Shown here: piece by piece, positions 15,504 through 23,773 of the stretch
How the letters are laid out: each line of letters begins with the position of its first letter
Position numbering within the stretch: position 1 is the stretch's first letter
Assembly: GCA_900543515.1 (NCBI GenBank)
Contig: UQRW01000013.1
Location: 1 to 43,768 of the forward strand
From: an uncultured Collinsella sp.
GTDB taxonomy: Bacteria > Actinomycetota > Coriobacteriia > Coriobacteriales > Coriobacteriaceae
Length of the DNA: 43,768 bases
Direction: 5' to 3'
Translations under genes and position numbers: made by a program
The notes under the pieces: generated by a model
What the model was told of the DNA's origin: nothing
Databases searched by the model: none
What the model saw: only the letters and a program-made list of their open reading frames with translations

Positions 15504-16124
15504 TTAGGCCATACGGATGGCGACGAGACCATTCTTGGCACCCGGGACAGCGCCCTTGACCAAGATGAGGTTCTGCTCGGCATCGATGCGGACAACGGAA
15601 AGGTTCTTGACGGTAACGCGCTCGTTACCCATGTGACCGGCCATCTTGACGCCCTTGAGGACGCGCGCAGGATAGGCGCACTGACCGATAGAACCGGGGT
15701 GACGCTGGAAGTGAGAACCATGCGTCATAGGACCGCGGCGCTGACCCCAGCGCTTGATGCGACCCTGGAAGCCCTTACCCTTGGAGGTACCGATGACGTC
15801 GACCTTCTCGACATCAGCGAAATCAGCGACGGTGACGACCTCGCCGACCTTGTGCTCCTCGCCGTTCTCGACGCGGACCTCACGAAGGAAGCGGACAGGC
15901 TCGACGCCAGCCTTGGCGAAGTGACCAGCCATGGGCTTGTTCACGTTCTTGGCCTTGATGTCGCCGAAACCGATCTGGACGGCGTCATAGCCGTCGGTTG
16001 CCTGAGTTTTAACCTGCGAGACAGCGCAGGGGCCAGCCTGGATGACCGTGACGGGAACGACGTTGTCGTCCTCGTCCCAAACCTGGGTCATGCCAATCTT
16101 GCGGCCGAGAATCATGCTGATCAA
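15504..16124 (-). CDS. rplC: 50S ribosomal protein L3
   Basis: 206 residues. ILGRKIGMTQVWDEDDNVVPVTV start and the GQRRGPMTHGSHFQRHPGSIG loop that reaches the peptidyl-transferase centre. First gene of its operon here, because rpsJ is elsewhere. Start is uncertain: TTG at 16124 (GGGAT about 7 nt upstream, product MISMILGRK) or ATG at 16115 with no visible ribosome site. I prefer TTG. Upstream lies a 449-nt leader with the motif at 16315-16328 and a 43-bp inverted repeat. Confidence 0.96.
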   Translation of the reverse strand: MISMILGRKIGMTQVWDEDDNVVPVTVIQAGPCAVSQVKTQATDGYDAVQIGFGDIKAKNVNKPMAGHFAKAGVEPVRFLREVRVENGEEHKVGEVVTVADFADVEKVDVIGTSKGKGFQGRIKRWGQRRGPMTHGSHFQRHPGSIGQCAYPARVLKGVKMAGHMGNERVTVKNLSVVRIDAEQNLILVKGAVPGAKNGLVAIRMA

Positions 16125-16314
16125 GATATGATCCCAACTCTCGCGTGGTCTTGGGACAATGCGTACACCACCGAGCGTACGCCCCTAGAGGACCACTACT
16201 TACACGACGTGCTCCCCAGCCTTGTATTTCGCCCGGACTACCTGACAACCCTATTAAGCAGGCATTTTGTCCAGCCAGAATACTCCCCTGGTTTCACACA
16301 GCTGTTTAGTATAC

Positions 16315-16328
16315 ACGGCTGCGGGCGT
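16315..16328 (-). promoter_or_regulatory. Ribosomal-leader motif, rplC copy
   Basis: Minus-strand ACGCCCGCAGCCGT, preceded by GGAT and followed by GTATAC as at rplB. Over 27 bp the rplC and rplB copies differ at only about five positions. It lies about 190 nt before rplC. Confidence 0.5.
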
Positions 16329-16383
16329 ATCCATCGAGATTCATATTTCACTCACATTGTTTATGCAGGTAAAGTGCGTGGCA

Positions 16384-16538
16384 CGTCTCCCGAGCACGGC
16401 GAGGGCCGGAGAAATATATTAAGGTCCCTGCTCTACAGTCCTGCGCAAGACGGAGAGCACATTAAGTGCTCTCCTTTGCGTGCGGAACTCGCGATGACCT
16501 TAATATATTTCTCCGGCCCTCGCCGTGCTCGGGAGACG
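16384..16538. repeat. 155-bp nested inverted-repeat element with perfect 43-bp arms
   Basis: Arm 16384-16426 is the exact reverse complement of 16496-16538 (43 of 43). The 69-nt centre holds a further stem CGCAA (16444-16448) + GGAGAGCAC (16452-16460) / GTGCTCTCC (16466-16474) + TTGCG (16476-16480), loop ATTAA. A GCGTG/CACGC pair just outside could extend the stem with bulges. No flanking target duplication is evident. It lies 35 nt after the phosphatase stop, in the rplC leader. No coding potential. The rest of 16125-16383 has no gene. Confidence 0.9.
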
Positions 16539-16573
16539 ACACGCTGATGTCTGCTTAACTCTGCTCGCTCAGG

Positions 16574-17200
16574 CTAATGACTTTGCTGGGGATCGATGAT
16601 TTGCCGCAAGGTAAACTTGGATTGAGGCGTATCGCCCTCTTCTCCCGACTTTTCCTCATCGAAATCGAAGATCATGATGGCGCAGTTGGGGAGTTTTGTT
16701 GGGAGCTCAAAGTCCTCTGGGACGGCAGCCTTGATGAATTGGCGGCTGGCGCTGCCGTGGCTTACTGCTAGAAGGGTTTCGATACCATCGGCGTCCATGA
16801 TATTGGTGAGGGTGTCTACCATGCGCTCTTGCAGCGCCTGGCTTCCTTCTCCTCCGAATGGGATTAAGTCCTCGCCTGGATCCCAGACGTCGGTGGGTAG
16901 CGCGTCGTGCGGGCCCTCTTCGAAGGTGCCGTAGCAGCGCTCGATAATGCCTTCGCAGGGCTCAACGTCAGCGTCTGCGCCGAGAAGCTCGGTTGCGACG
17001 AGGCTTGCCGTGGCCATGGCTCGGCCCAAAGGGGAGGAGACCACTTTATCGGGGACGACGCCGTGGGCTTTGAGCCATGCGGCTGCCATCCCGGCTTGCT
17101 GACGGCCTAAGTCGGTGAGCGGTGAATCGCAGCGACCCTGGACCAGCTTTTTGACGTTGAACTCCGTCTGACCGTGGCGGAGTAGATACAGTTTCTTCAT
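16574..17200 (-). CDS. Histidine phosphatase family protein (phosphoglycerate-mutase-like)
   Basis: 208 residues. Catalytic phospho-histidine motif LYLLRHGQTEFN at residues 4-15, conserved Arg in SSPLGRAMATA near residue 60, second active-site His in AVSHGSASRQF near residue 150. Short alpha/beta form, so probably a metabolite phosphatase rather than glycolytic mutase. ATG 17200 with GGGGAGA upstream, 39 nt after the cation transporter, probably cotranscribed. Confidence 0.88.
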   Translation of the reverse strand: MKKLYLLRHGQTEFNVKKLVQGRCDSPLTDLGRQQAGMAAAWLKAHGVVPDKVVSSPLGRAMATASLVATELLGADADVEPCEGIIERCYGTFEEGPHDALPTDVWDPGEDLIPFGGEGSQALQERMVDTLTNIMDADGIETLLAVSHGSASRQFIKAAVPEDFELPTKLPNCAIMIFDFDEEKSGEEGDTPQSKFTLRQIIDPQQSH

Positions 17201-17239
17201 GCTCTCCCCTTCTGCATCAGTTGCTTTATCGGCGTGGCC

Positions 17240-18394
17240 TTACTCGTGGGTATGGCCTACGTAGTCTTCGTCGATCGTAATCTTGGCAATCGACTTGGGA
17301 TATTCCGATTCGACCCGTTGTGCCAGCGCGTGCTTTAAGTCTTCGGCACTCATCTGCAGATCCGAGGGACGCACGCAGTCAAAGATCACGTTGGTGTGCG
17401 TAGAACCCGGCACACAGCGTAGGTCATGAATCGAGAGGCGGTTATCGATCTCCTGAGCCATGGCGTGAATGCGCAAGCGCATGCTCGCCACCTTGGGGTC
17501 ATCGGTCACGATGGGATCGTAGTGAAGCGTGACGATCATGCCGTCTTCGTTCCTAAACGACTGCTCGATGTTATCGAGCGTGTCGTGACTTTCCAGCGGG
17601 CTGGCCTCGGCTGCCATCTCGGCGTGAGCGCTTGCGAACTTCCTGCCCGGGCCGTAGTCGTGAACCATCAAATCGTGAACTCCCAAAACGCCGGGATAGC
17701 TCATGATCTTGTCTCGAATGTGCTTGACCAGCTTAGGATCGGGCGACTGACCCAAAAGCGGGCTCACCGTATCTTGAATAAGTTCAAAGCCGCTCCAGCC
17801 AATATAGGCGCCAACGGCAAGGCCAACCCATGCGTCAAGATTGATGTGCGTCACCTGCGAAACAATTGCACATGCCAGCACGGCGCCTGTGGCAAGAACA
17901 TCGTTCTTGGAATCCTGGGCAGTCGCATGCAGTGTCTCGGACTCGATACGGTCGCCGAGCTTTTGGTTGAGCGCCGCCATCCACAGCTTAACAACCATCG
18001 AAAGCGCCAGGACTGCCACCAGGGCAAGCGAGAACTCGACAGGTTCGGGGTGGATGATACGCTCAAACGAGGACTTCACCAGTTCAAGGCCAATGAGAAG
18101 CACGAGCGCCGCCACGACAAGACCCGAGAGGTACTCGTAGCGACCATGGCCGTATGGATGCTCGGGGTCGGCGGGCTTGCTCGCCAGCTTAAAGCCCAGC
18201 ACGCTCACGATATTCGAGCTGGCATCGGACAGGTTGTTCATGGCATCCGCCACAATCGAAACCGATCCCGAAACCACACCGATTGCGCCCTTCGCAGCAC
18301 AAAGCGCCACATTGGCGACAATACACACCATGCCCGCTAACGTGCCCACACGCGCACGATCGCCCTGCGCGCGCTTAACTATCCACTCGACCAT
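17240..18394 (-). CDS. Cation diffusion facilitator (CDF) family transporter
   Basis: Divalent-metal/proton antiporter in the cytoplasmic membrane, 384 residues. Transmembrane metal-site motifs ADAMNNLSD (~residue 48) and DSKNDV (~residue 163); GHGRYEYLSGL between TM2 and TM3; cytoplasmic C-terminal domain carrying an unusually long tail (residues ~290-384) with DYVGHTHE at the end, whose histidines could bind metal. The ATG at 18394 is preferred: GGGGGCGG lies 6 nt upstream, whereas it abuts the ATG at 18400. The DxxxD second site is seen in Mn/Fe-type members more than Zn types, so Mn or Fe export is possible. Confidence 0.9.
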   Translation of the reverse strand: MVEWIVKRAQGDRARVGTLAGMVCIVANVALCAAKGAIGVVSGSVSIVADAMNNLSDASSNIVSVLGFKLASKPADPEHPYGHGRYEYLSGLVVAALVLLIGLELVKSSFERIIHPEPVEFSLALVAVLALSMVVKLWMAALNQKLGDRIESETLHATAQDSKNDVLATGAVLACAIVSQVTHINLDAWVGLAVGAYIGWSGFELIQDTVSPLLGQSPDPKLVKHIRDKIMSYPGVLGVHDLMVHDYGPGRKFASAHAEMAAEASPLESHDTLDNIEQSFRNEDGMIVTLHYDPIVTDDPKVASMRLRIHAMAQEIDNRLSIHDLRCVPGSTHTNVIFDCVRPSDLQMSAEDLKHALAQRVESEYPKSIAKITIDEDYVGHTHE

Positions 18395-18469
18395 CTGCAT
18401 CCGCCCCCACGGTACTACCTATATATCTATTGCTCAAACGGATTGTAGTGTAGCCACTTTGTCTCCCAG

Positions 18470-18506
18470 ATACAAAGAGGCCGCAGCCCGCACGGGCCAC
18501 GGCCTT
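18470..18506 (-). terminator. Hairpin at the end of the fab/PTS unit
   Basis: GGCCG-CA-GCCCG (18479-18490) pairs with CGGGC-CA-CGGCC (18493-18504); on the minus strand TCTTTGT follows. It lies 39 nt after the EIIC stop and before the CDF gene, and likely ends the fab operon transcript. Confidence 0.6.
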
Positions 18507-18544
18507 GGAGCATGACAAAAGAATCGTCCTTTTGTCGCACAGGT

Positions 18545-19759
18545 TTATGCGCTTACTTCAGCAGCGCTCGCCACTGTTTCGGGTGAATCGGCCCCGTCTT
18601 CTGCCGCCTGTCCCTGCGCCGGCACCACGCCAAAGCAGTAGCTCAGCGCCGCAGACACCGCAAATGCCACACCGCCGGCAACGCAGCACCACAGCAGGTT
18701 CGAGATGCCGCCCGTGGCAAAGCCAATGACCATAAGGACATTCGTCATGCCGATGGTATAGGCCGTAACGTGGCCCACGGCCGCAACAAGGCCTCCGACG
18801 GCGCCGCCAATGGCCATGTACGTCAGGCACCTGCCATATTTAAAGCCGCAACCGTACAGCGCCGGCTCGCTTACGCCGCCAAGAATACCCGAGATTGAAT
18901 AGCCCAGCATGAGTGCCTTCTCGTCCTTATCCGCAACGCGGAGCGACGCGCCAAAGGGCATGCCCCAAACGGCGAACGTCGCCATCGTCGCGGCGATCAG
19001 GATGCACGAATCCGTTCCCACACTCATAAACTGAGCATAGGCAAGCGATAGGACAACGTTGCTGACGCCTGCAATCTTAAGAAACTCCCAACCCGCGGCA
19101 AGCCCCATGAGCGTGAGCAGCGACACGATGCCACCGGAATTGCCAAGCATAAACATAAGCTGGCCCAACAGCATGCCCAGATAGCTGCCCGCCGGCGCCG
19201 TAATACACAGCGAAACCGGAACCATGACAAGCATGGTCGCAAACGGAACGAACGAAAACGCCACGGCCTTAGGGATAACGCGCTTAAAGAAACACTCCAC
19301 TCGCCATAGCACGGGCACCGAGATGAGAACCGGAATAACAGTCGTCGTGTAATCGTTGACCGGCGCGGGAAGCAGACCATACACGGAAGTCATCGATGCC
19401 CCCGTCGTCGATGCGGCATCGACGAGCTTAAGCAGATCGGGCGCAATCAATACGCCGCCCAGCATCATGCCTAGCTGCTCCGAGCAACCGAGCTGGCGGG
19501 CGGCCGCCCAACCAAGATAAATGGGCAAAAAGTAGTAGCCGGCGTTATAGAGCCAACTGTAGAACAGGCGATAGATTTCGGAATCGGCAGACCACAGGCC
19601 CAGCATACCTTCGCCCATAATGACGGCAACGGTGCGGAACAACGCCGCGCAGACAATAAACGGCAGCGCCGACATCATGCTTTTGGACAGATAGTCCACC
19701 ACGGCCATGGCGTTTGATGAAACCGTCGTTGTAAACGAGGTGTTAGAAACTTGTAGCAT
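18545..19759 (-). CDS. Lone PTS EIIC membrane component (glucoside/glucose superfamily)
   Basis: 404-residue polytopic membrane protein with about ten hydrophobic segments. SGILGGVSEPALYGCGFKYGR near residue 290 corresponds to the EIIC signature (typically GxTEPAxxG). There is no EIIB (no Cys-containing phosphoacceptor domain) and no EIIA, so it would need partners encoded elsewhere or works without phosphotransfer. It follows accDA closely. Start ATG 19759 (GGAAAGG 6 nt upstream); ATG 19783 with AAGGGA is a credible alternative. The longer open frame running back into accDA is not protein-like. A sugar transporter at the end of a fatty-acid operon is odd. Confidence 0.75.
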   Translation of the reverse strand: MLQVSNTSFTTTVSSNAMAVVDYLSKSMMSALPFIVCAALFRTVAVIMGEGMLGLWSADSEIYRLFYSWLYNAGYYFLPIYLGWAAARQLGCSEQLGMMLGGVLIAPDLLKLVDAASTTGASMTSVYGLLPAPVNDYTTTVIPVLISVPVLWRVECFFKRVIPKAVAFSFVPFATMLVMVPVSLCITAPAGSYLGMLLGQLMFMLGNSGGIVSLLTLMGLAAGWEFLKIAGVSNVVLSLAYAQFMSVGTDSCILIAATMATFAVWGMPFGASLRVADKDEKALMLGYSISGILGGVSEPALYGCGFKYGRCLTYMAIGGAVGGLVAAVGHVTAYTIGMTNVLMVIGFATGGISNLLWCCVAGGVAFAVSAALSYCFGVVPAQGQAAEDGADSPETVASAAEVSA

Positions 19760-19799
19760 GGAACGCCTTTCCCAATATGACATGCGGGCTGTCCCTTTG

Positions 19800-21518
19800 T
19801 CACATCGTGCGGTACTGACCGATTGCGCGGTACTTTTCGTAGCGGAGGTTTGTGAGGGTCGCGTCGTCGAGCTGCCCAAGCGTATCGAAGGCATCAAATG
19901 CCGAGGACATGACGGCACCGGCGATCTCCTCATGCGACAGGCCCCTATCGTCAACAATGCCGTCGATGATGCCGAGCGCCAACAGATCGGGGGCCGTGAG
20001 CTTAAGCGCCTCGGCGGCCTCATTCGCGCGCTCGGTATCCTTCCACAGGATCGACGCACAGGCCTCGGGGCTCACGACCGAATAGGCCGAGCTCGAGAGC
20101 ATCAGGATGCGGTCGGCCACGGACAGCGCCAGCGCGCCACCAGAGCCGCCCTCGCCTGTCACCACCGAGACAATCGGCGTCTTGAGGCCGCTCATCTCCA
20201 TGAGATTCTGGGCAATCGCCTCGCCCTGGCCGCGCTCCTCGGCACCGATGCCGCAAAACGCGCCCGAAGTATCGACCAGACACAGAACCGGTCGACCAAA
20301 CTTTTCGGCCTGGCGTATAAGGCGACGCGCTTTGCGGTAGCCCTCGGGATGTGCCATACCAAAGTTGCGACGCATGCGCTCTTTGGTCGTGGTACCGCGC
20401 TCGACGGCGATAACCGTCACGGGTCGCCCGTCTTTCCAGCCAATGCCAGCCACCACAGCAGCGTCGTCGCCAAAGTAACGGTCGCCATGCAGCTCCACAA
20501 ATCCATCCAGGCCCAGCGAGATCATCTCGCCCGCCGTGGCGCGATCTGCCGAGCGGGTCTGCTTGACAATCTCGAGCGCGGTTTTTGGTGCGGTCGAGCG
20601 CTTGAACAAGTGTCCCAGCTTTTTGCCGCGACGACCCGTATGCACGATCTCATGCGGTGCCCCCAGGCCGGGCGCGTGCCCTTCGTGCAGTGCCAGCAGC
20701 TCGCCTACCGTGAGCGCAATCTCGCCACGCGGAACAACGGCATCGCAAAAGCCGTGCTCCAGCAAAAACTCGGAGCGCTGGAATCCCTTGGGCAGGCGCT
20801 TGTGCATGTTCTGCTCGATCACGCGCGGGCCGGCAAATGCCGTCAGGGCATCGGGCTCGGCCAGGATAATATCGCCCTCCATGGCAAAGCTCGCGGTTAC
20901 GCCTCCGGTCGTGGGGTCGGTGAGCACCGTGATATACAGACCGCCCGCCTCGCTGTGGCGCCTAACCGCCGCAGAAATCTTGGCCATCTGCATAAGCGAC
21001 GTCACGCCCTCTTGCATGCGCGCGCCGCCCGAAACGGTAAAGCCGACAACTGGCAATCCAAGCTCGGTCGCTCGCTCAAATGTGCGACAGATCTTCTCGC
21101 CCACCACGGAACCCATCGAGCCCATCATAAAGTTGGCGTCCATAAAGAAGAGCGCGGTATCGCAACCGCAGATTTTGCCCCTGCCGCACACAACGGCGTC
21201 GCGCTCGCCCGAACGCTCGCACACGCTCTTAAGCTTGTCGGCATAGCCGGGAAACGAGAGGAAGTCCTCCGACGCCAGATTGGCATCCCATTCCTCAAAC
21301 GTGCCCTCGTCGACCGTCATGCGCATGCGCGCGCGACCGCTCACGCGAAAGTGTTTGCCGCAACGAGGGCAGACCTCGAGGTTGTCGTGCAGGCGTGCTT
21401 CATCGATCACGCGGCGACACTCCGGGCACTTGATAAACACGTGGCGCGCGGGAAACTCGGCGCACGACTCGGTCATCGGCCCCTCGAGGACGTTGACCGT
21501 CTTTGCTTTTCTATTCAT
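19800..21518 (-). CDS. accDA: Acetyl-CoA carboxylase carboxyltransferase, fused beta-alpha subunits
   Basis: Transfers CO2 from carboxybiotin to acetyl-CoA to give malonyl-CoA. About 572 residues join AccD and AccA: an N-terminal zinc ribbon (CPEC at 31-34, CPRC at 50-53), the beta crotonase fold with GFTVSGGARMQEG and AFAGPRVIEQ, then from about residue 310 the alpha half with ELHGDRYFGDD, NFGMAHPEGYRKA and ALALSVADRILML. The alpha part lacks most of the usual N-terminal helical region. ATG 21518 overlaps accC by 8 nt; ATG 21524 would overlap by 14. Fusion ensures 1:1 beta:alpha stoichiometry. Confidence 0.95.
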   Translation of the reverse strand: MNRKAKTVNVLEGPMTESCAEFPARHVFIKCPECRRVIDEARLHDNLEVCPRCGKHFRVSGRARMRMTVDEGTFEEWDANLASEDFLSFPGYADKLKSVCERSGERDAVVCGRGKICGCDTALFFMDANFMMGSMGSVVGEKICRTFERATELGLPVVGFTVSGGARMQEGVTSLMQMAKISAAVRRHSEAGGLYITVLTDPTTGGVTASFAMEGDIILAEPDALTAFAGPRVIEQNMHKRLPKGFQRSEFLLEHGFCDAVVPRGEIALTVGELLALHEGHAPGLGAPHEIVHTGRRGKKLGHLFKRSTAPKTALEIVKQTRSADRATAGEMISLGLDGFVELHGDRYFGDDAAVVAGIGWKDGRPVTVIAVERGTTTKERMRRNFGMAHPEGYRKARRLIRQAEKFGRPVLCLVDTSGAFCGIGAEERGQGEAIAQNLMEMSGLKTPIVSVVTGEGGSGGALALSVADRILMLSSSAYSVVSPEACASILWKDTERANEAAEALKLTAPDLLALGIIDGIVDDRGLSHEEIAGAVMSSAFDAFDTLGQLDDATLTNLRYEKYRAIGQYRTM

Positions 21519-22854
21519 CAGCATAGAGATGCCCCATCAGATCGGTGTGGTACATGCCCGACAAGAACTCGTCGTTTGCCAGCACGTCGAGCTGAAGCTC
21601 GCTGTTTTCGCTCACGCCCTCAATCACGAGCTCGCCCAGGGCCGAGCGCATCTTGCGAATGGCGCCGTCACGCGTGGGCGCACACACGATGAGCTTGCCG
21701 AGCATGGAGTCGTAGTACGGCGGAACTTTCGCACCGGTAAACATGGCGGAATCCCAGCGCACGCGCGGACCACCCGGCACACGCAACGCGGTGACCGTTC
21801 CGCATGACGGCAGAAAGTCCGGCGTTTCGGCATTGATGCGGCACTCCATGGCGTGGTTGCGGACCGGCATGTCCTCCTGCTCAAAGGGCAGAGGCTGGCC
21901 GGCTGCCACGCGCAGCTGCCACTTGACCAAGTCGGTATCGGTCACAAACTCTGTAACCGGATGCTCCACCTGCAAGCGCGTGTTCATTTCCATAAAGTAG
22001 AAATTGCCGTCGTCCGAATACAGAAACTCGATGGTACCGGCTCCTTCGTAGCCGACGGCACGAGCCAGGTCACGCGCTGCCTTGTGCATGCGAGCACGAA
22101 TGTCGTTGTGTCCGTCGAGGCACGGCGCGGGACTCTCTTCGATCAGCTTTTGGTTGCGACGCTGCACCGAGCACTCGCGCTCGCCGAGCGAAAATACATG
22201 GCCCTGCTTATCGGCCATAATCTGCACCTCAACGTGGTGCGCCGGCGCGACGAACTTCTCCATGTAGCACTCGCCGTCGCCAAAAACGGCCTCGCCCTCG
22301 GCACGCGCCTCGATGAACGCCTTTGCCGCATCTTCCACGCGCTCGACCTTGCGAATGCCGCGACCGCCACCGCCCGCGCGCGCCTTAATGAGCACGGGAC
22401 AGCCAATGCGCTCGGCCTCGGCCGTCGCCTCCTCGGGACTTTTGAGCAAATCGCAGCCCGGCACGATGGGCACGCCTGCCGCGGCAGCCGTTCGGCGTGC
22501 GGCGTCCTTGTCGCCCATGCTGTCGATCACCTCGGCCGAAGGACCGACAAAAGCCAGGCCATACTTGTCGCAGTCGCGTACAAAGCTCGCCTTCTCGGAA
22601 AAGAAGCCATAGCCGGGATGAATTGCCTTAGCTCCCGACTTTACGGCACAGGTGAGCACAGCATCGTCGTTGAGGTAGCTCTCGGCAAGACGCGGACCGC
22701 CGATGCAATACGCCTCGTCGGCAAGCTGCACGTGCAGCGCGTCCGCATCGGCCGTGGAATAAACGGCGACGGTCTTGATGCCCATATCGCGGCACGCGCG
22801 GATAACACGGACCGCGACTTCGCCGCGGTTGGCGATGAGCACTTTGTCGAACAT
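21511..22854 (-). CDS. accC: Acetyl-CoA carboxylase, biotin carboxylase subunit
   Basis: ATP-dependent carboxylation of biotin on AccB. 447 residues. MFDKVLIANRGEVAVRVIRACRDMG start, ATP-grasp Gly loop KARAGGGGRGIRKV near residue 160, HVEVQIMADKQG, and EMNTRLQVEHPVTE near residue 290. ATG 22854 has AAGGAAGG upstream; the upstream open frame overlapping fabZ is not protein-like. Ends inside the start of accDA. Confidence 0.97.
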   Translation of the reverse strand: MFDKVLIANRGEVAVRVIRACRDMGIKTVAVYSTADADALHVQLADEAYCIGGPRLAESYLNDDAVLTCAVKSGAKAIHPGYGFFSEKASFVRDCDKYGLAFVGPSAEVIDSMGDKDAARRTAAAAGVPIVPGCDLLKSPEEATAEAERIGCPVLIKARAGGGGRGIRKVERVEDAAKAFIEARAEGEAVFGDGECYMEKFVAPAHHVEVQIMADKQGHVFSLGERECSVQRRNQKLIEESPAPCLDGHNDIRARMHKAARDLARAVGYEGAGTIEFLYSDDGNFYFMEMNTRLQVEHPVTEFVTDTDLVKWQLRVAAGQPLPFEQEDMPVRNHAMECRINAETPDFLPSCGTVTALRVPGGPRVRWDSAMFTGAKVPPYYDSMLGKLIVCAPTRDGAIRKMRSALGELVIEGVSENSELQLDVLANDEFLSGMYHTDLMGHLYADE

Positions 22855-22864
22855 GAAGCCTTCC

Positions 22865-23287
22865 TTAACTTTCGTGCATGAGTGCAAAAGACATGTCGGC
22901 GCGGCAACAGACCTCACCGTTGACGCTTGCAGTACCCGTCGCAAAGCGGAACGGCCCGCGCGCACGCGTGATGGAGCACACCAGATCCACCGTATCGCCC
23001 GGGCGCACCGGACGCTTAAAGCGCACCTTGTCCAGACTCGTGTAGAACGGCGTCGCGCCGCGCGCCTCCTCATCGCCCATCAGCAACACGCAGCAGTTTT
23101 GGGCGAGCATCTCGCACTGGATCACGCCGGGGACCACCGGGTTTCCCGGAAAATGCCCCTGCAAAAAGTATTCGTCGCCCGTAATCGTGATCTTGCCGTG
23201 GGCCTCGTCGCCCACCAGCTCGGCTTCGTCGAGCAAAAGCATCGGCTCGCGATGCGGTAACAGCTTCTTGAGCTCTTCTTTGTTCAT
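22865..23287 (-). CDS. fabZ: 3-hydroxyacyl-ACP dehydratase
   Basis: 140 residues, hot-dog fold. Catalytic His45 in LQGHFPGNPVVPGV and Glu59 in CEMLAQ. It removes water from 3-hydroxyacyl-ACP before FabK reduction. ATG 23287 with AGGTG 6 nt upstream; a GTG at 23296 is the alternative. Only one dehydratase is present, with no second FabN/FabM-like gene here for unsaturated acids. It lies between accB and accC as in streptococci. Confidence 0.95.
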   Translation of the reverse strand: MNKEELKKLLPHREPMLLLDEAELVGDEAHGKITITGDEYFLQGHFPGNPVVPGVIQCEMLAQNCCVLLMGDEEARGATPFYTSLDKVRFKRPVRPGDTVDLVCSITRARGPFRFATGTASVNGEVCCRADMSFALMHES

Positions 23288-23296
23288 GGATATCAC

Positions 23297-23770
23297 CTAT
23301 CCGATCCTCATGAGGCAGCTGCCAAACTCCACGAGGTCGCCGTCGGCCACGCAAATCTCGAGCACCTCGCCGTCTGCCTCGGCCGTCACCTCGTTGAGAA
23401 CCTTCATGGCCTCGATAATGCAGAGGGTCTCGCCGGCCTTGACCTTAGAGCCCACGTGCACAAACGGCTCGTCGCCCGGCGCCGGGGCAGCATAGAAAAC
23501 GCCGACCATGGGAGCGGTCACCTCGGTGCCCTTGGGCTCCGGTGCGGCGGCAGGTGTCTGCGCGGCGGGCTCCGGTGCGGCAGGCGCGACTGTGGGAGCT
23601 GCAACTGGAGCGGCCATAGCGCTCGGCATGGGCATGGGCACGGCAACCGGCTGTGCGGCGCTCGCGCGCTCGAGTTCGACCGCGGTGCCATCGGGCTCCT
23701 CAACGCGCACGCGCGTGAGGCCGCGGTCCTCCATAACATCGGCTATCTCGGCAAGTCTTTTGGAATCCAT
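23297..23770 (-). CDS. accB: Biotin carboxyl carrier protein of acetyl-CoA carboxylase
   Basis: 157 residues. N-terminal helical part, a Pro/Ala-rich mobile linker (~residues 38-80), and the biotinyl domain with CIIEAMKVLNEV; Lys123 is the predicted biotin site. It is the likely substrate of the BirA ligase encoded at 29150. Three nt after fabF. Confidence 0.97.
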   Translation of the reverse strand: MDSKRLAEIADVMEDRGLTRVRVEEPDGTAVELERASAAQPVAVPMPMPSAMAAPVAAPTVAPAAPEPAAQTPAAAPEPKGTEVTAPMVGVFYAAPAPGDEPFVHVGSKVKAGETLCIIEAMKVLNEVTAEADGEVLEICVADGDLVEFGSCLMRIG

Positions 23771-23773
23771 GCT

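Noticed and set aside
16384..16538. Simple intrinsic terminator for the phosphatase gene
   Set aside because: Arms are far too long, neither strand has a T-run after the outer stem, and the inner stem is followed only by TTTG or GTCTTG.
19760..20059. N-terminal extension of the EIIC gene overlapping accDA
   Set aside because: The added 100 residues are Arg/Ser-rich shadow sequence inside accDA; a ribosome site precedes the ATG at 19759 (and 19783).
22855..23073. Longer accC reading into fabZ
   Set aside because: The extra residues are Arg-rich shadow of fabZ, and AAGGAAGG sits right before the ATG at 22854, where the conserved MFDKVLIANRGE begins.
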